Shown here piece by piece: positions 40,901-51,134 of a stretch of DNA of 64,000 nucleotides. Numbering within the stretch: position 1 is the stretch's first letter; every line of letters begins with the position of its first letter. The DNA lies in assembly GCA_019802505.1 (NCBI GenBank), contig JAFMOC010000206.1, positions 1,605,001-1,669,000 of the forward strand. The letters are read 5' to 3'. The notes beneath the pieces are model-generated. The model was not told the origin of the DNA. It made no database searches and saw nothing but the letters and a program-made list of their open reading frames with translations. Position numbers and translations under genes: made by a program. The DNA is from Corydoras sp. C115 (taxonomy: Eukaryota; Chordata; Actinopteri; Siluriformes; Callichthyidae).

Positions 40901-43900
40901 ACAGGACGCCAATCCATCGCTGGGCACACACTCACTGGGGAGAACATGGAAACTCCACCCAGATGGGGATTCGAACAGGGAATCCCTAGGGCTGAGAGGA
41001 GAACATGCCGACCACTAAGCCACAAATATAATGGTGATCTTTTTATTTGAGCAGGTGAGTCACAAGAGGAGCCTCTGCCGTACGTGGACGTAGTAATCGA
41101 CACCGTTCACAAGGTCAGAGATATCTATAACATCCACGAGAAGTTAGGAGTGTGAGTACCCGCTTTAACACAGCACCCATTAACAACAACCACACCCATC
41201 TCACCGCCTCGGCTCTGTCCTCTGTTCCGTGCGCAGGGGGAAGTTCGGCCAGGTCTTCCGACTGACCCACAAAGAAAGCGGTCAGGTCTGCGCCGGGAAG
41301 TTCTACCGCGCAATTGTTTCCAAGGAGAAGGAAGCTGCAAGAACAGAAATCACTCTGATGAAGGAGCTTCACCACCCAAAACTGGTGCAGTGTTTGGGAG
41401 CCTTCGACACTCGCTCTGAGATCACCTTGATTATGGAGTAGTGAGTGTCACTATCCTTTTTTTTTTCAGTGATTAATGACACTAGTCTGGGCGGAGTTTC
41501 CATGTTCTCCCCGTGTCCGCGTGGGTTTCCTCCGCGTTCTCCGCTTTCCTCCCACAGTCCAAAAACATGGTCAATTGAGTTCTCCAAATTGCCCCATATA
41601 GAGTGTGTCTGTGTGAGTGAATGTGTGCCCAGCGATGGATTGGCACCCTGTCCTGGGTCTGCCCAGCGCCCGAGACGTTCTCCCCTGGATGGGCATGGGG
41701 AACCCCACCGCGACCCTAATAGAGGATAAAGCGGGTGATAATGAATGAATGAATATTTGAGATCGGGCGGCACGGTGGCTTAGTGGTTGGCATGTTCTCC
41801 TCGAATCCCCATCTGGGTGGAGTTTCCATGTTCTCCCCGTGTCCGTGTGGGTTTCCTCCGGGTTCTCCGGTTTCCTCCCACAATCCAAAAACATGGATCA
41901 AGTCAATTGAGTTCTCCAAATTGCCCCATATAGAGTGTGTCTGTGTGAGTGAATGTGTGCCCAGCGATAGATTGGCGCCCTGTCCTGGGTCTATCTGCCC
42001 AGCGCCCGAGACGTTCTCCCATGGATGGGCATGAGGAACCCCACCGCGACCCTAATAGAGGATAAAGCGGGAGATAATGAATGAATGAATGAATAATGAC
42101 ACTAGTCTGGGTGGAGTTTCCATGTTCTCCCCGTGTCTGCGTGGGTTTCCTCCGGGTTCTCTGGTGTCCTTCCACAATCTAAAAACATGGATCAAGTCAA
42201 TTGAGTTCTCCAAATTGCCCCATATAGAGTGTGTCTGTGTGAGTGAGTGAATGTGTGCCCAGCGATGGATTGGCACCCTGTCCTGGGTGTATCTGCCCAG
42301 CGCCCGAGACGTTCTCCCCTGGATGGGCATGGGGAACCCCACCGCGACCCTAATAGAGGATGAAGCGGGAGATAATGAATGAATGAATGAATGAATAATG
42401 ACACTAGTGAATCTAAGTATGAAGGCGGTCGTAGCTCTTAAATCACGATAACATACCGAATAACGATCCGTCTCTGCAGCGTTTCGGGCGGCGAGCTTTT
42501 CGAGCGCATTGTGGATGACCAATTCGAGCACACCGAGCCCAACAGCATGCAGTACATGCGCCAGATCTTGGAGGGTGTGCAGTACCTCCACCACAAAAAC
42601 ATCGTCCACCTGGACCTGAAACCGGAGAACATCGTGTGTCTCAATGCCACGGGGACGCTTATCAAGATCATCGACTTTGGCCTGGCGAGAAAACTGGGTA
42701 CGTACGCCAATAAGTCCAATCTTGAATCACATGTCCCCCACTGTACATGACTGTAGACCTGCTGTATACCAACCGTCTATCTAATCTTATAAAGAGAACA
42801 ATACGATGAGTGGGAGGAGGTTTTCAGGCTTTCTTGTACGTACATGTGAGAACAAAAATGCTTTCACAGATTGCCCCCAAGGTTATTTTAAGCATTTCCT
42901 GTCAAAGGAAACCTACAGATTAGATTTCCTCACTGAAATCATTGAACAGTCGAAACTGCACGGCACTACCAATATAAATTAGATCCAAAGCAACAATCAA
43001 ATGGCTTTTTCTCCAGAAAATATTAGTTGGAACCTTAAAATTGTAATTTCATGTTGCCTTTACTGTTGCCTTAAAGCACAAAGTGTGCAAACATAATGTC
43101 CTTTAAGTGCTATATCATGCAGTGGGGGCGGCACGGTGGCTTAGTTGTTGGCACGTTCTCCTCTCAGCACTAGGAATACCCGGTTCGAATCCCCATATGG
43201 GTGGAGTTTCCATGTCCTCCCCGTGTCCGCGTGGGTTTCCTCCGGGTTCTCCGGTTTCCTCCCACAGTCCAAAAACATGGATCAAGTCGATTGAGTTCTC
43301 CAAATTGCCCCATATAGAGTGTGTCTGTGTGAGTGAGAGTGTGCCCAGCGATGGATTGGCGCCCTGTCCTGGGTGTATCTGCCCAGCGCCCAAAACGTTC
43401 TCCCCTGGATGGGCATGGGGAACGCCACCGCGACCCTAATAGAGGATAAAGTGCTTGGATGTAGGCGGCACGGTGGCTTAGTGGTTGGCACGTTCTCCTC
43501 TCAGCACTAGGGATTCCCGGTTCGAATCCCCATATGGGTAGAGTTTCCATGTTCTCCCCGTGTCCGCGTGGGTTTCCTCCGGGTTCTCCGGTTTCCTCCC
43601 ACTGTCCAAAAATTTGGATCAAGTCGATTGAGTTCTCCAAATTGCCCCATACAGAGTGTGTGTGAGTGAGTGTGTGCCCAGTGATAGATCGGCGCCCTGT
43701 CCTGGGTGTATCTGCCCAGCGCCCGAAACGTTCTCCCCTGGATGGGCATGGGGAACCCCACCGCGACCCTAATAGAGGATAAAGCGGTTGGATGTAGGCG
43801 GCAGGGTGGCTTAGTGATTCCCGGTTCGAATCCCCATCTGGGTGGAGTTTCCATGTCCTCCCCGTGTCTGTGTGGGTTTCCTCCCACAGTCCAAAAACAT

Positions 43901-46900
43901 GGATCAAGTCGATTGAGTTCTCCAAATTGCCCCATATAGAGAGTTTGTGTACGTGAGTGTGTGCCCAGCGATAGGTTGGCGCCCTGTCCTGGGTGTATCT
44001 GCCCATCGCCCGAAACGTTCTCCCCTGGATGGGCATGGGGAACCCCACCCCGTGACCCTAATAGAGGATAAAGCGGAAGATAATGAATGAATGAATGAAT
44101 GAATATATGCAATTCATCTTTAAGTTCATCAATTCCAGACTGTAGTTCATCTATTTCTCTGTATACTTTTATGTCTTCTTTACTCTGTTCTCTAATGACT
44201 GGGACCCCCACTCAGCAGGTAACATATGGGTGGTGGATTTTTAACATTGCCTTGCCGTTTCATGGTGATGTTATGCAGACACACTCTATTACACACATCT
44301 ATCTTTTACGCTCGGTCATCAGCTGTCTCTATTAGTTTTACTTTGACTAATTGCTGCATTTGGACTTGTTGCCATAGAAACAGGAAAAGCTGTGAAGGTG
44401 TTGCAGGGGACGGCAGAGTTCGTGGCTCCGGAGGTGATCAACTTCGAACCCATCAGTCTGGCAACAGACATGTGGAGCATCGGCGTCATCTGCTACATCC
44501 TGTATGTACTGATGCATTGTGGGTGAATGCTGGATGCTCGGAAGTATGTGGACATCTAATCTCATTTCATTCTAGGTTAAGGGTTACACGAATTTGCCGT
44601 GATTTATTCACAATGATACACAACCTCAAGTGCCTTATTCATTCATTCATTCATTATCTTCCGCTTTATCCTCTATTAGGGTGGCGGGGGGGTTCCCCAT
44701 GCCCATCCAGGGGAGAACGTCTTGGGCGCTGGGCAGATACACCCAGGACAGGGCGCCAATCCATCGCCGGACACACACTCACTCACACAGACACACTCTA
44801 TATGGGGCAATTTGGAGAACTCAATCGACTTGATCCATGTTTTTGGACTGTGGGAGGAAACCGGAGAACCCAGAGGAAACCCATGCAGACACGGGGAGAA
44901 CATGGAAACTCCACCCAGATGGGGACTCGAACCGGGAATCCCTAGTGCTGAGAGGAGAACATGCCAACCACTAAGCCACCGTGCCGCCTACATCCAACCG
45001 CTTTATCCTCTATTAGGGTCGTGGGGGGGGGTTCCCCATGTCCATCCAGGGGAGAACGTCTTGGGCGCTGGGCAGATACACCCAGGACAGGGCGCCAATC
45101 CATCGCTGGACACACACTCACTCACACATACACACTCTATATGGGGCAATTTGGAGAACTCAATCGACTTGATCCATGTTTTTGGACTGTGGGAGGAAAC
45201 CGGAGAACCCGGAGGAAACCCACGCAGACACGGGGAGAACATGGAAACTCCACCCAGATGGGGATTCGAACCGGGAATCCCTAGCGCTGAGAGGAGAACA
45301 TGCCAACCACTAAGCCACCGCGCCGCCCCAAGTGCCTTATCGTTTTTCTAAAACCCTTTCAAACACACTATAATAAACCATGTTTGAGTCATAAATGCAT
45401 TTATTGAAAGCAAAGCAGTTAATAATTGCAGTTTCTTGGTTTTCCTATCAAATACTGCCATCTAGTGGCTAAACCACGAAACGCATTTTATTATTATTAT
45501 TTGAAGTGTTGTACATCTCGCATTAATATGAATGTAAAGTGCTCAGGTGTGCATTATTGTCCGTGTCACAGCTGGACAAACGCCTCAGCCAATCAGATTT
45601 AAGGAATGGAACTACCTGTTTTGTAATTAAACGATGGCTTAGTGGTTTAGCATGTTCTCCTCTCAGCGCTAGGGATTCCCGGTTCGAATCCAAATCTGGG
45701 TGGAGTGTCCATGTCCTCCCCGTGTCCGCGTGGGTTTCCTCCGGGTTCTCCGCTCTCCTCCCACAGTCCAAAAACATGGATCAAGTCAATTGAGTTCTCT
45801 AAATTGCCCCATATAGAGTGTGTCTGTGTGAGTGAGTGTGTGTCCAGTGATAGATTGGCGCCCCGTCCTGGGTGTATCTCCCCAGTGCCTGACGTTCTCC
45901 CCTGGATGGACATGGGGAACCCCCCCCCCCCCCGACCCTAATAGAGGATAAAGCGGAAGATAATGGATGGATAGATGTATATGTGCCACATTTGTGTACG
46001 TGACGACCCCTCTGGGGGTTGAATCCCAGGTTCGAATCTTGGGTTTTCTCCGGGTTCTCCAGTCCAAATGACCCCAAATTGTCCCTATATAGTGTGTGTC
46101 TCTGTGTTATGTGCCCAGATGTGTTCCCTCTACTGGGTGTATCTTTTCACAATGAGTGCATTCTATAATTTTGGTTCCACTTACTAAATATAGTGGCACG
46201 GTGGCTTAGTGGTTGGCTTGTTCTTCTCTCATGTTCTCCCAATCTATAGATTGGTGCCCTGTCCTGGGTCTATCTGCCCAGCACTCGATATGTTCTCCTC
46301 TGGATGGGCATGGGGGAGAAAGCCCATGCTGACACAGTGAGGGCATGCTCGGTCTGGGACCCAGGACATTTAGATGTCCACATACTTGCTATCTATTCCA
46401 GATTTTTGTCCAACTTGGCCCTATTAATTAATCAGCAAATAATTAATACAGTATTAACAACCTTGTCTTTGATCAGCTTGAGTGGCGAGTCACCATTTCA
46501 AGGAGAGACTGATGCCGAGACCCTTGCTCTCGTCACTGCTGCATCCTGGGAGTTTGACCCCGAGTTTGATCACGTCACGGACGAAGCAAAGGACTTCATC
46601 GCTGAGCTTTTGAAGAAGGAGCAAAGGTTTGGCGAATGCTGCAATTAATAATAAATAATAAATAAATACGTCATTTTACTGATGTTTTCTTAGAACATAA
46701 CATTCCTCCATTTCACACTAAACCCATCTTTTCTTCCCACGCAGAACGAGAATGTCCTGTGAGCAGGCTTTGGTGCACCCGTGGATGGACTCGTCTTTTG
46801 AGGCCATAAAAACCCTGAACAAGGAGAAAATCAAGCGATTTCTTGCTCGCCATCGATGGCAGGTCAGTCGGTCACTGCAGGCTCCATACATTTCTGACTC

Positions 46901-49650
46901 GAATTCCTGTCCGCTTATACTCCAAATGGATGTAGCATCAAATGGTGGAAATATCATTCATTATCTCCCGCTTTATCCTCTATTAGGGTCGCGGTGGGGT
47001 TCCCCATGCCCATCTAGGGGAGAACGTCTCAGGCGCTGGGCAGATAGACCCAGGACAGGGCGCCAATCTATTGCTCGGCACACACTCACTCACATAGACA
47101 CACTCTATATGGGGCAATTTGTAGAACTCAATTGATTTGATCCATGTTTTTGGACTGTGGGAGGAAACCGGAGAACCCGGAGGAAACCCACGCGGACACG
47201 GGGAGGACATGGAAACTCCACCCAGATGGGGATTCGAACCGGGAATCCCTAGCGCTGAGAGGAGAACATGCTAACCACTAATCCACCGTGCCGCCATGTA
47301 GCATCCAATGGTAGAAATTTTATTCATTCATTCATTATCTCCCGCTTTATCCTCTATTAGGGTCGCGGTGGGGTTCCCCATGCCCATCCAGGGGAGAACG
47401 TTTCGGGCGCTGGGCAGATAGACCCAGGACAGGGCACCAATCTATCTCTGGGCACACACTCACTCACTCAAACACACTCTATATGGGCAATTTGGAGAAC
47501 TCAATCGATTTGATCCATGTTTTTGGACTGTGGGAGGAAACCAGAGAACCCGGAGGAAACCCACGCGGACACGGGGAGAACATGAAAACTCCACCCAGAT
47601 GTCCAATAAAAGACACTTGGAAAGGCTAATACATACAGGGTAAGGCAAAAAAAAAAGAGCCAAAACATGCTGGGCAATAAACACCAAAAGGGCAAAAGAC
47701 ACAATAGGGTTGAAACGTTTAAAACGATTTAGATTTTATTGTTTTCATTGAAAAATAGTTGAACAATATTCAGCAGTACTTTGCGATTATTTCATGCAAT
47801 TCTTCAATTATAAAATAAATTCTTGTAGCTAAGCTCTTCAGAAACCAGCAATAGAATTCATTCATTCATTATCTCCGCTTTATCCTCCATTAGAGTCGCG
47901 GTGGGGTTCCCCATGCCCATCCAGGGGAGAACGTTTCGGGCGCTGGGCAGATACACCCAGGACAGGGCGCCAATCTATCGCTGGGCACACACTCACTTAC
48001 ACATACACACTCTATATGGGGCAATTTGGAGAACTCAATTAACTTGATCCATGTTTTTGGATTGCGGGAGGAAACCGGAGAACCCGGAGGAAACCCATGC
48101 GGACACGGGGAGAACGTGGAAACTCCACCCAGATGGGGATTCGAACCGGGAATCCCTAGTGCTGAGAGGAGAACATGCTAAACACTAAGCCACCGTGCCG
48201 CATTTCTCTATATATTTAAATATTCAAATAGTTTCACAGTGTATTCATCTCCTCTCATTACCTTCCACTTAATCCTCTACTAGGGGATAGAGAGGTTCTC
48301 CCTGACCATCCAGGGGAGAACGTCTCGGGCGCTGGGCAGATAGACCCAGGACAGGGCGCCAATCCATCGCTGGGCACACACTCACTCACACACACACACT
48401 CTATATGGGGCAATTTGGAGAATTCAATTGACTTGATCCATGTTTTTGGACTGTGGGAGGAAAGCGGAGAACCCGGAGGAAATTCACGCAGACACGGGGA
48501 GAACATGGAAACTCCACCCAGATGGGGATTCGAACCGGGAATCCCTAGCGCTGAGAGGAGAACATGCTAAACACTAAGCCACCGTGCTGCCCACCAATAG
48601 AACTTGCGTAGTGAATTTCACCGGTATGTTAATGTTGGCGGCACGGTGGTTTAGTGGTTAGCATGTTCTCCTCTCAGCGCTAGGGATTCCCGGTTCGAAT
48701 CCCCATCTGGGTGGAGTTTCCATGTTCTCCCCGTGTCTGCGTGGGTTTCCTCCGGGTTCTCCGGTTTCCTCCCACAGTCCAAAAACATGGATCAAGTCAA
48801 TTGAATTCTCAAACTTGCCCCATATAGAGTGTGTCTGTGTGAGTGAGTGTGTGCCCAGCGATGGATTGGCGCCCTGTCCTGGGTGTAACTGCCCAGCGCC
48901 CGAGACGTTCTCCCCGGATGTGCATGGGGAACCCCCCCCCCCCCCCCCCCCCCGCGACCCTAATAGAGGATAAAGCGGGAGATAATGAATGAATGAATGT
49001 TAATGTTGGATATGATCATTAATAAATCTGCTCATGTGATGTAGAAAACGGGAAAAGCCTTGCTGGCCCTGAAGAGGATGGCACATTTCACACACAAATC
49101 AGACTGTCCCGACTCCTCGACGGCTCACCCCACTGGTAAACCCACAGAAATGGCATTAATAAATTACTAAAACATAATTGGCATTAATAAAACGGCCATG
49201 AACTCTTGCGGTTGTGGTTCGCAGACCTGCCTTTGGGAGCGGAGGCAGAAGAAGCCATCAGATCTCTGAAGCAGCAGCTGAAGGCTGAACCCAGCTTCTC
49301 TCAATGCCTTCAAGACCTGACCGAGCCGCGTGGCGCTACCGTCCACATGGCCTGCACTGTGCAAGGTCCAGATAGAAACTAAGCCTTCTTTTACTCCTCC
49401 TATTCATCTTGCTCCAAATGTTCATGTTCGTCCATTTTCCGCAGCTTGCCCCACCCCAGAAGTGGTGTGGCTGTTTGAAGACAAGCCTGTGGTGGAATCT
49501 GAACACGTCCAGGTGACGAACGAAGGGAACGGCCTCAGTATACTCACCCTCGCCCGGGTACAGCCAGAGGACTCTGGGATTTACACATGCCAGGCCTCTA
49601 ACAGCCTAGGACGGGCTGCGTGTTCAGCCAGGCTTACGGTGCCGCGCTAG
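33997..49650 (+). CDS. mylk5: Short smooth-muscle-type myosin light chain kinase (mylk5-like)
   Basis: Ca2+/calmodulin-dependent kinase that phosphorylates myosin regulatory light chain. Exons: 33997-34171, 34293-34364, 36432-36464, 37789-37916, 39204-39360, 39489-39800, 41055-41151, 41237-41440, 42480-42697, 44378-44501, 46477-46626, 46745-46862, 49045-49135, 49225-49365, 49445-49650. They sum to 2226 bases (741 aa plus stop) with every phase consistent. Order: acidic N-terminus; Ig domain (exons 4-5); FN3 domain (exon 6); kinase with GVGKFGQVF, CAGKF (ATP Lys), HLDLKPEN, DFGLARKL, APEVINFEP and DMWSIGVICYIL; autoinhibitory and calmodulin-binding segment (KRFLARHRWQKTGKALLALK); C-terminal telokin-like Ig ending TVPR. 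It lacks the repeated Ig and actin-binding repeats of long MLCK. The family is certain; the symbol mylk5 is my best guess among fish paralogues. Confidence 0.92.
34469..34922. mobile_element. SINE-A minus copy (34469-34774) facing a plus tail fragment (34788-34922)
   Basis: In mylk5 intron 2. The minus copy lacks the GGGTCGCGG...GAACGTTC part. Confidence 0.75.
34928..34983. repeat. (AT)n microsatellite
   Basis: About 55 bases following a SINE tail fragment in mylk5 intron 2. Confidence 0.9.
35352..36137 (-). mobile_element. SINE-A, two copies (35352-35713, 35785-36137) in mylk5 intron 2
   Basis: CTGAAAATACAT precedes the first copy and recurs just after it at 35714 on, marking a target duplication. 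Confidence 0.8.
36741..37058 (-). mobile_element. SINE-A copy in mylk5 intron 3
   Basis: Lacks the TATTAGGGTCGCGG segment. Confidence 0.75.
37086..37713. mobile_element. Minus SINE-A split by a nested plus SINE-A (37289-37546)
   Basis: The minus copy (37086-37288 and 37547-37713) is interrupted at CAATTGACTTG, which is present on both sides (37278-37288, 37547-37557) as an 11-bp duplication. The nested copy has its own internal deletion. Confidence 0.85.
38065..38205 (+). mobile_element. Old, diverged SINE in mylk5 intron 4
   Basis: Head-like GGCGGCCGAGCAATTAGCAT and GTTTGATTCCCGG, then a core remnant ACATTCTAAAGACATGC. Confidence 0.55.
38263..39100. mobile_element. SINE-A group: plus copy 38263-38598, plus tail 38610-38783, minus copy 38784-39100
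   Basis: The plus tail and the minus copy meet tail to tail at AATGAGCTTTATCC, an inverted junction. Confidence 0.78.
39875..41022 (-). mobile_element. SINE-A array, three minus copies (39875-40200, 40211-40552, 40562-41022)
   Basis: In mylk5 intron 6. Linker GATCTCAAA[TC]ATT at 40201-40213 and 40554-40566. The last copy contains an internal rearrangement repeating GGGCAGATACACCCAGG. Confidence 0.8.
41487..42395 (+). mobile_element. SINE-A array, plus copies 41487-41751, 41765-42093, 42107-42395
   Basis: In mylk5 intron 8. The first and third start at the same truncated point (CTGGG[CT]GGAGTTTCC), and TAATGACACTAGT occurs at 41474, 42094 and 42396. Confidence 0.82.
43127..44104 (+). mobile_element. 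SINE-A array, three plus copies (43127-43454, 43464-43787, 43797-44104)
   Basis: In mylk5 intron 9. The first two lack the GAAT tail and join through TTGGATGTAGGCGGC (43455-43469, 43788-43802). Confidence 0.82.
44636..45327 (-). mobile_element. SINE-A array, two minus copies (44636-44988, 44998-45327)
   Basis: In mylk5 intron 10. The junction GCCGCCTACATCCAA at 44983-44997 is the exact reverse complement of the linker in the array at 43127-44104. Confidence 0.82.
45631..46330 (+). mobile_element. SINE-A copy 45631-45970 and two decayed remnants (46005-46150, 46195-46330)
   Basis: The first is near full length without the GGCGGCACGG start. The remnants keep CCAGGTTCGAATC and GCACGGTGGCTTAGTGG. 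Confidence 0.7.
46951..47605 (-). mobile_element. SINE-A, two minus copies (46951-47295, 47318-47605)
   Basis: ATGTAGCATCAAATGGTGG precedes the first copy and a close match (ATGTAGCATCCAATGGTAG) lies between the copies. The second lacks the head. Confidence 0.8.
47855..48998. mobile_element. SINE-A, minus copies 47855-48202 and 48250-48591, plus copy 48639-48998
   Basis: All in mylk5 intron 12. The plus copy contains a C run of about 25 near 48930-48953. Confidence 0.8.
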
Positions 49651-49865
49651 AGCAAGAACGTTTTCAGAAGATGCATTGTACCGTCCAGAGACGTAGAACG
49701 TAGCAGTAATTTTTCATAACTAGGGAAAGGTTTTATTATTTATCCCAGTGTTCTAAGGCTGTTCTCACTATGAGCTGTATATCTTTTTGTCGATAAAGCT
49801 GTTTATACCTTCTTGGTTTAATTTGTACATTTTATATGCATGTATTGTACAAACTATAGAGTTCT

Positions 49866-49875
49866 AATAAATAAA
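49866..49875 (+). terminator. PolyA signals of the mylk5-like gene
   Basis: Two overlapping AATAAA hexamers about 220 bases after the stop codon, just before a SINE head fragment at 49898. Confidence 0.7.
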
Positions 49876-49897
49876 GCTTGAACCTTATACACTAACC

Positions 49898-50608
49898 ACA
49901 ATCTCTCAGCACTAGGGATTCCCGGTTCGAATCCCCATCTGGGTGGAGTTTCCATGTTCTCCCCGTGTCCGCGTGGGTTTCCTCCGGGTTCGCCGGTTTC
50001 CTCCCACAGTATAAAAACATGGATCAAATCAATTGAGTTCTCCAAATTGCCCCATATAGAGTGTGTCTGTGTGAGTGAGTGTGTGCCCAGCGATGGATCG
50101 GCCCAGCGCCCGAGACGTTCTCCCCTGGATGGGCATGGGGAACCCCACCGCGACCTTAATAGAGGATAAAGCGGGAGATAATGAATGAATGAATAATGTT
50201 TGGTATTTGGAAGTATTAAAGAAAAAAAATCTAGGTCACGCGATGTACCCAATTTCATTCATTCATTCATTATCTTCCGCTTTATCCTCTATTAGGGTCG
50301 CGGTGGGGTTCCCCATGCCTATCCAGGGGAGAACGTCTCGGGCGCTGGGCAGATACACCCAGGACAGGGCGCCAATCCATCGCTGGGCACACACTCACTC
50401 ACACACACAGACACACTCTATATGCGGCAATTTGGAGATCTCAATTGACTTGATCCATGTTTTTGGACTGTGGGAGGAAACCGGAGAACCCGGAGGAAAC
50501 CCACGCGGACACGGGGAGAACATGGAAACTCCACCCAGATGGGGATCCGAACCGAGAATCCCTAGCGCTGAGAGGAGAACGTGCTAACCACTAAGCCACC
50601 GTGCCGCC
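49898..50608. mobile_element. SINE-A plus copy (49898-50195) and minus copy (50256-50608), tail to tail
   Basis: Located between the convergent mylk5 and coasy genes. The plus copy is truncated at the head and begins 23 bases after the mylk5 polyA signal. Confidence 0.8.
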
Positions 50609-51134
50609 CTACCTAATTTCATTTAGTACCAGAAATAGAAATGCCCTGATCCAAGTTTACCATCTGAAACTTGTCATAGTGCTGAAGTAGGACTTTTATA
50701 CTGACCGACCAATAAAAGATCTAGATTTCGAGTGGGTGCGAAAAAAAAATTCTGAAATGATCTGGAAGCAAATGTAACACTGAGCAATGACATCATCAGG
50801 ACTTTAAAGTGTTATAACTCTACATAAGAACAACTGAGCAGATCTTAGCATAATACCTCTGAGTTATCATATAGAACAGTGTTGAAAAAGCCGATCACTG
50901 ATCCACTTTTTGTAGTGTGTTAGGTTTTAACCCGTTTTTAATCATTTAAAAGGCCTCTCCATGAAGCAAAAAGGTGAATATAATGAGATTATCAGTTTAA
51001 AGAAATGATAGTTTTCACCTTGTGATGTAACTTCCGTTCTCTCTTTAGCTGGAATCAAAAACAAACCAGATGGAGAACGTGAAATGTACGGTTAACTGTC
51101 CGTTGCGCGTGTGAGGGACCGTGAGAGGGATCTG
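50609..51134 (-). other. Likely 3' UTR of coasy
   Basis: Non-repetitive sequence downstream of the coasy stop on the minus strand, up to a SINE. No clear AATAAA was identified. Confidence 0.4.
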
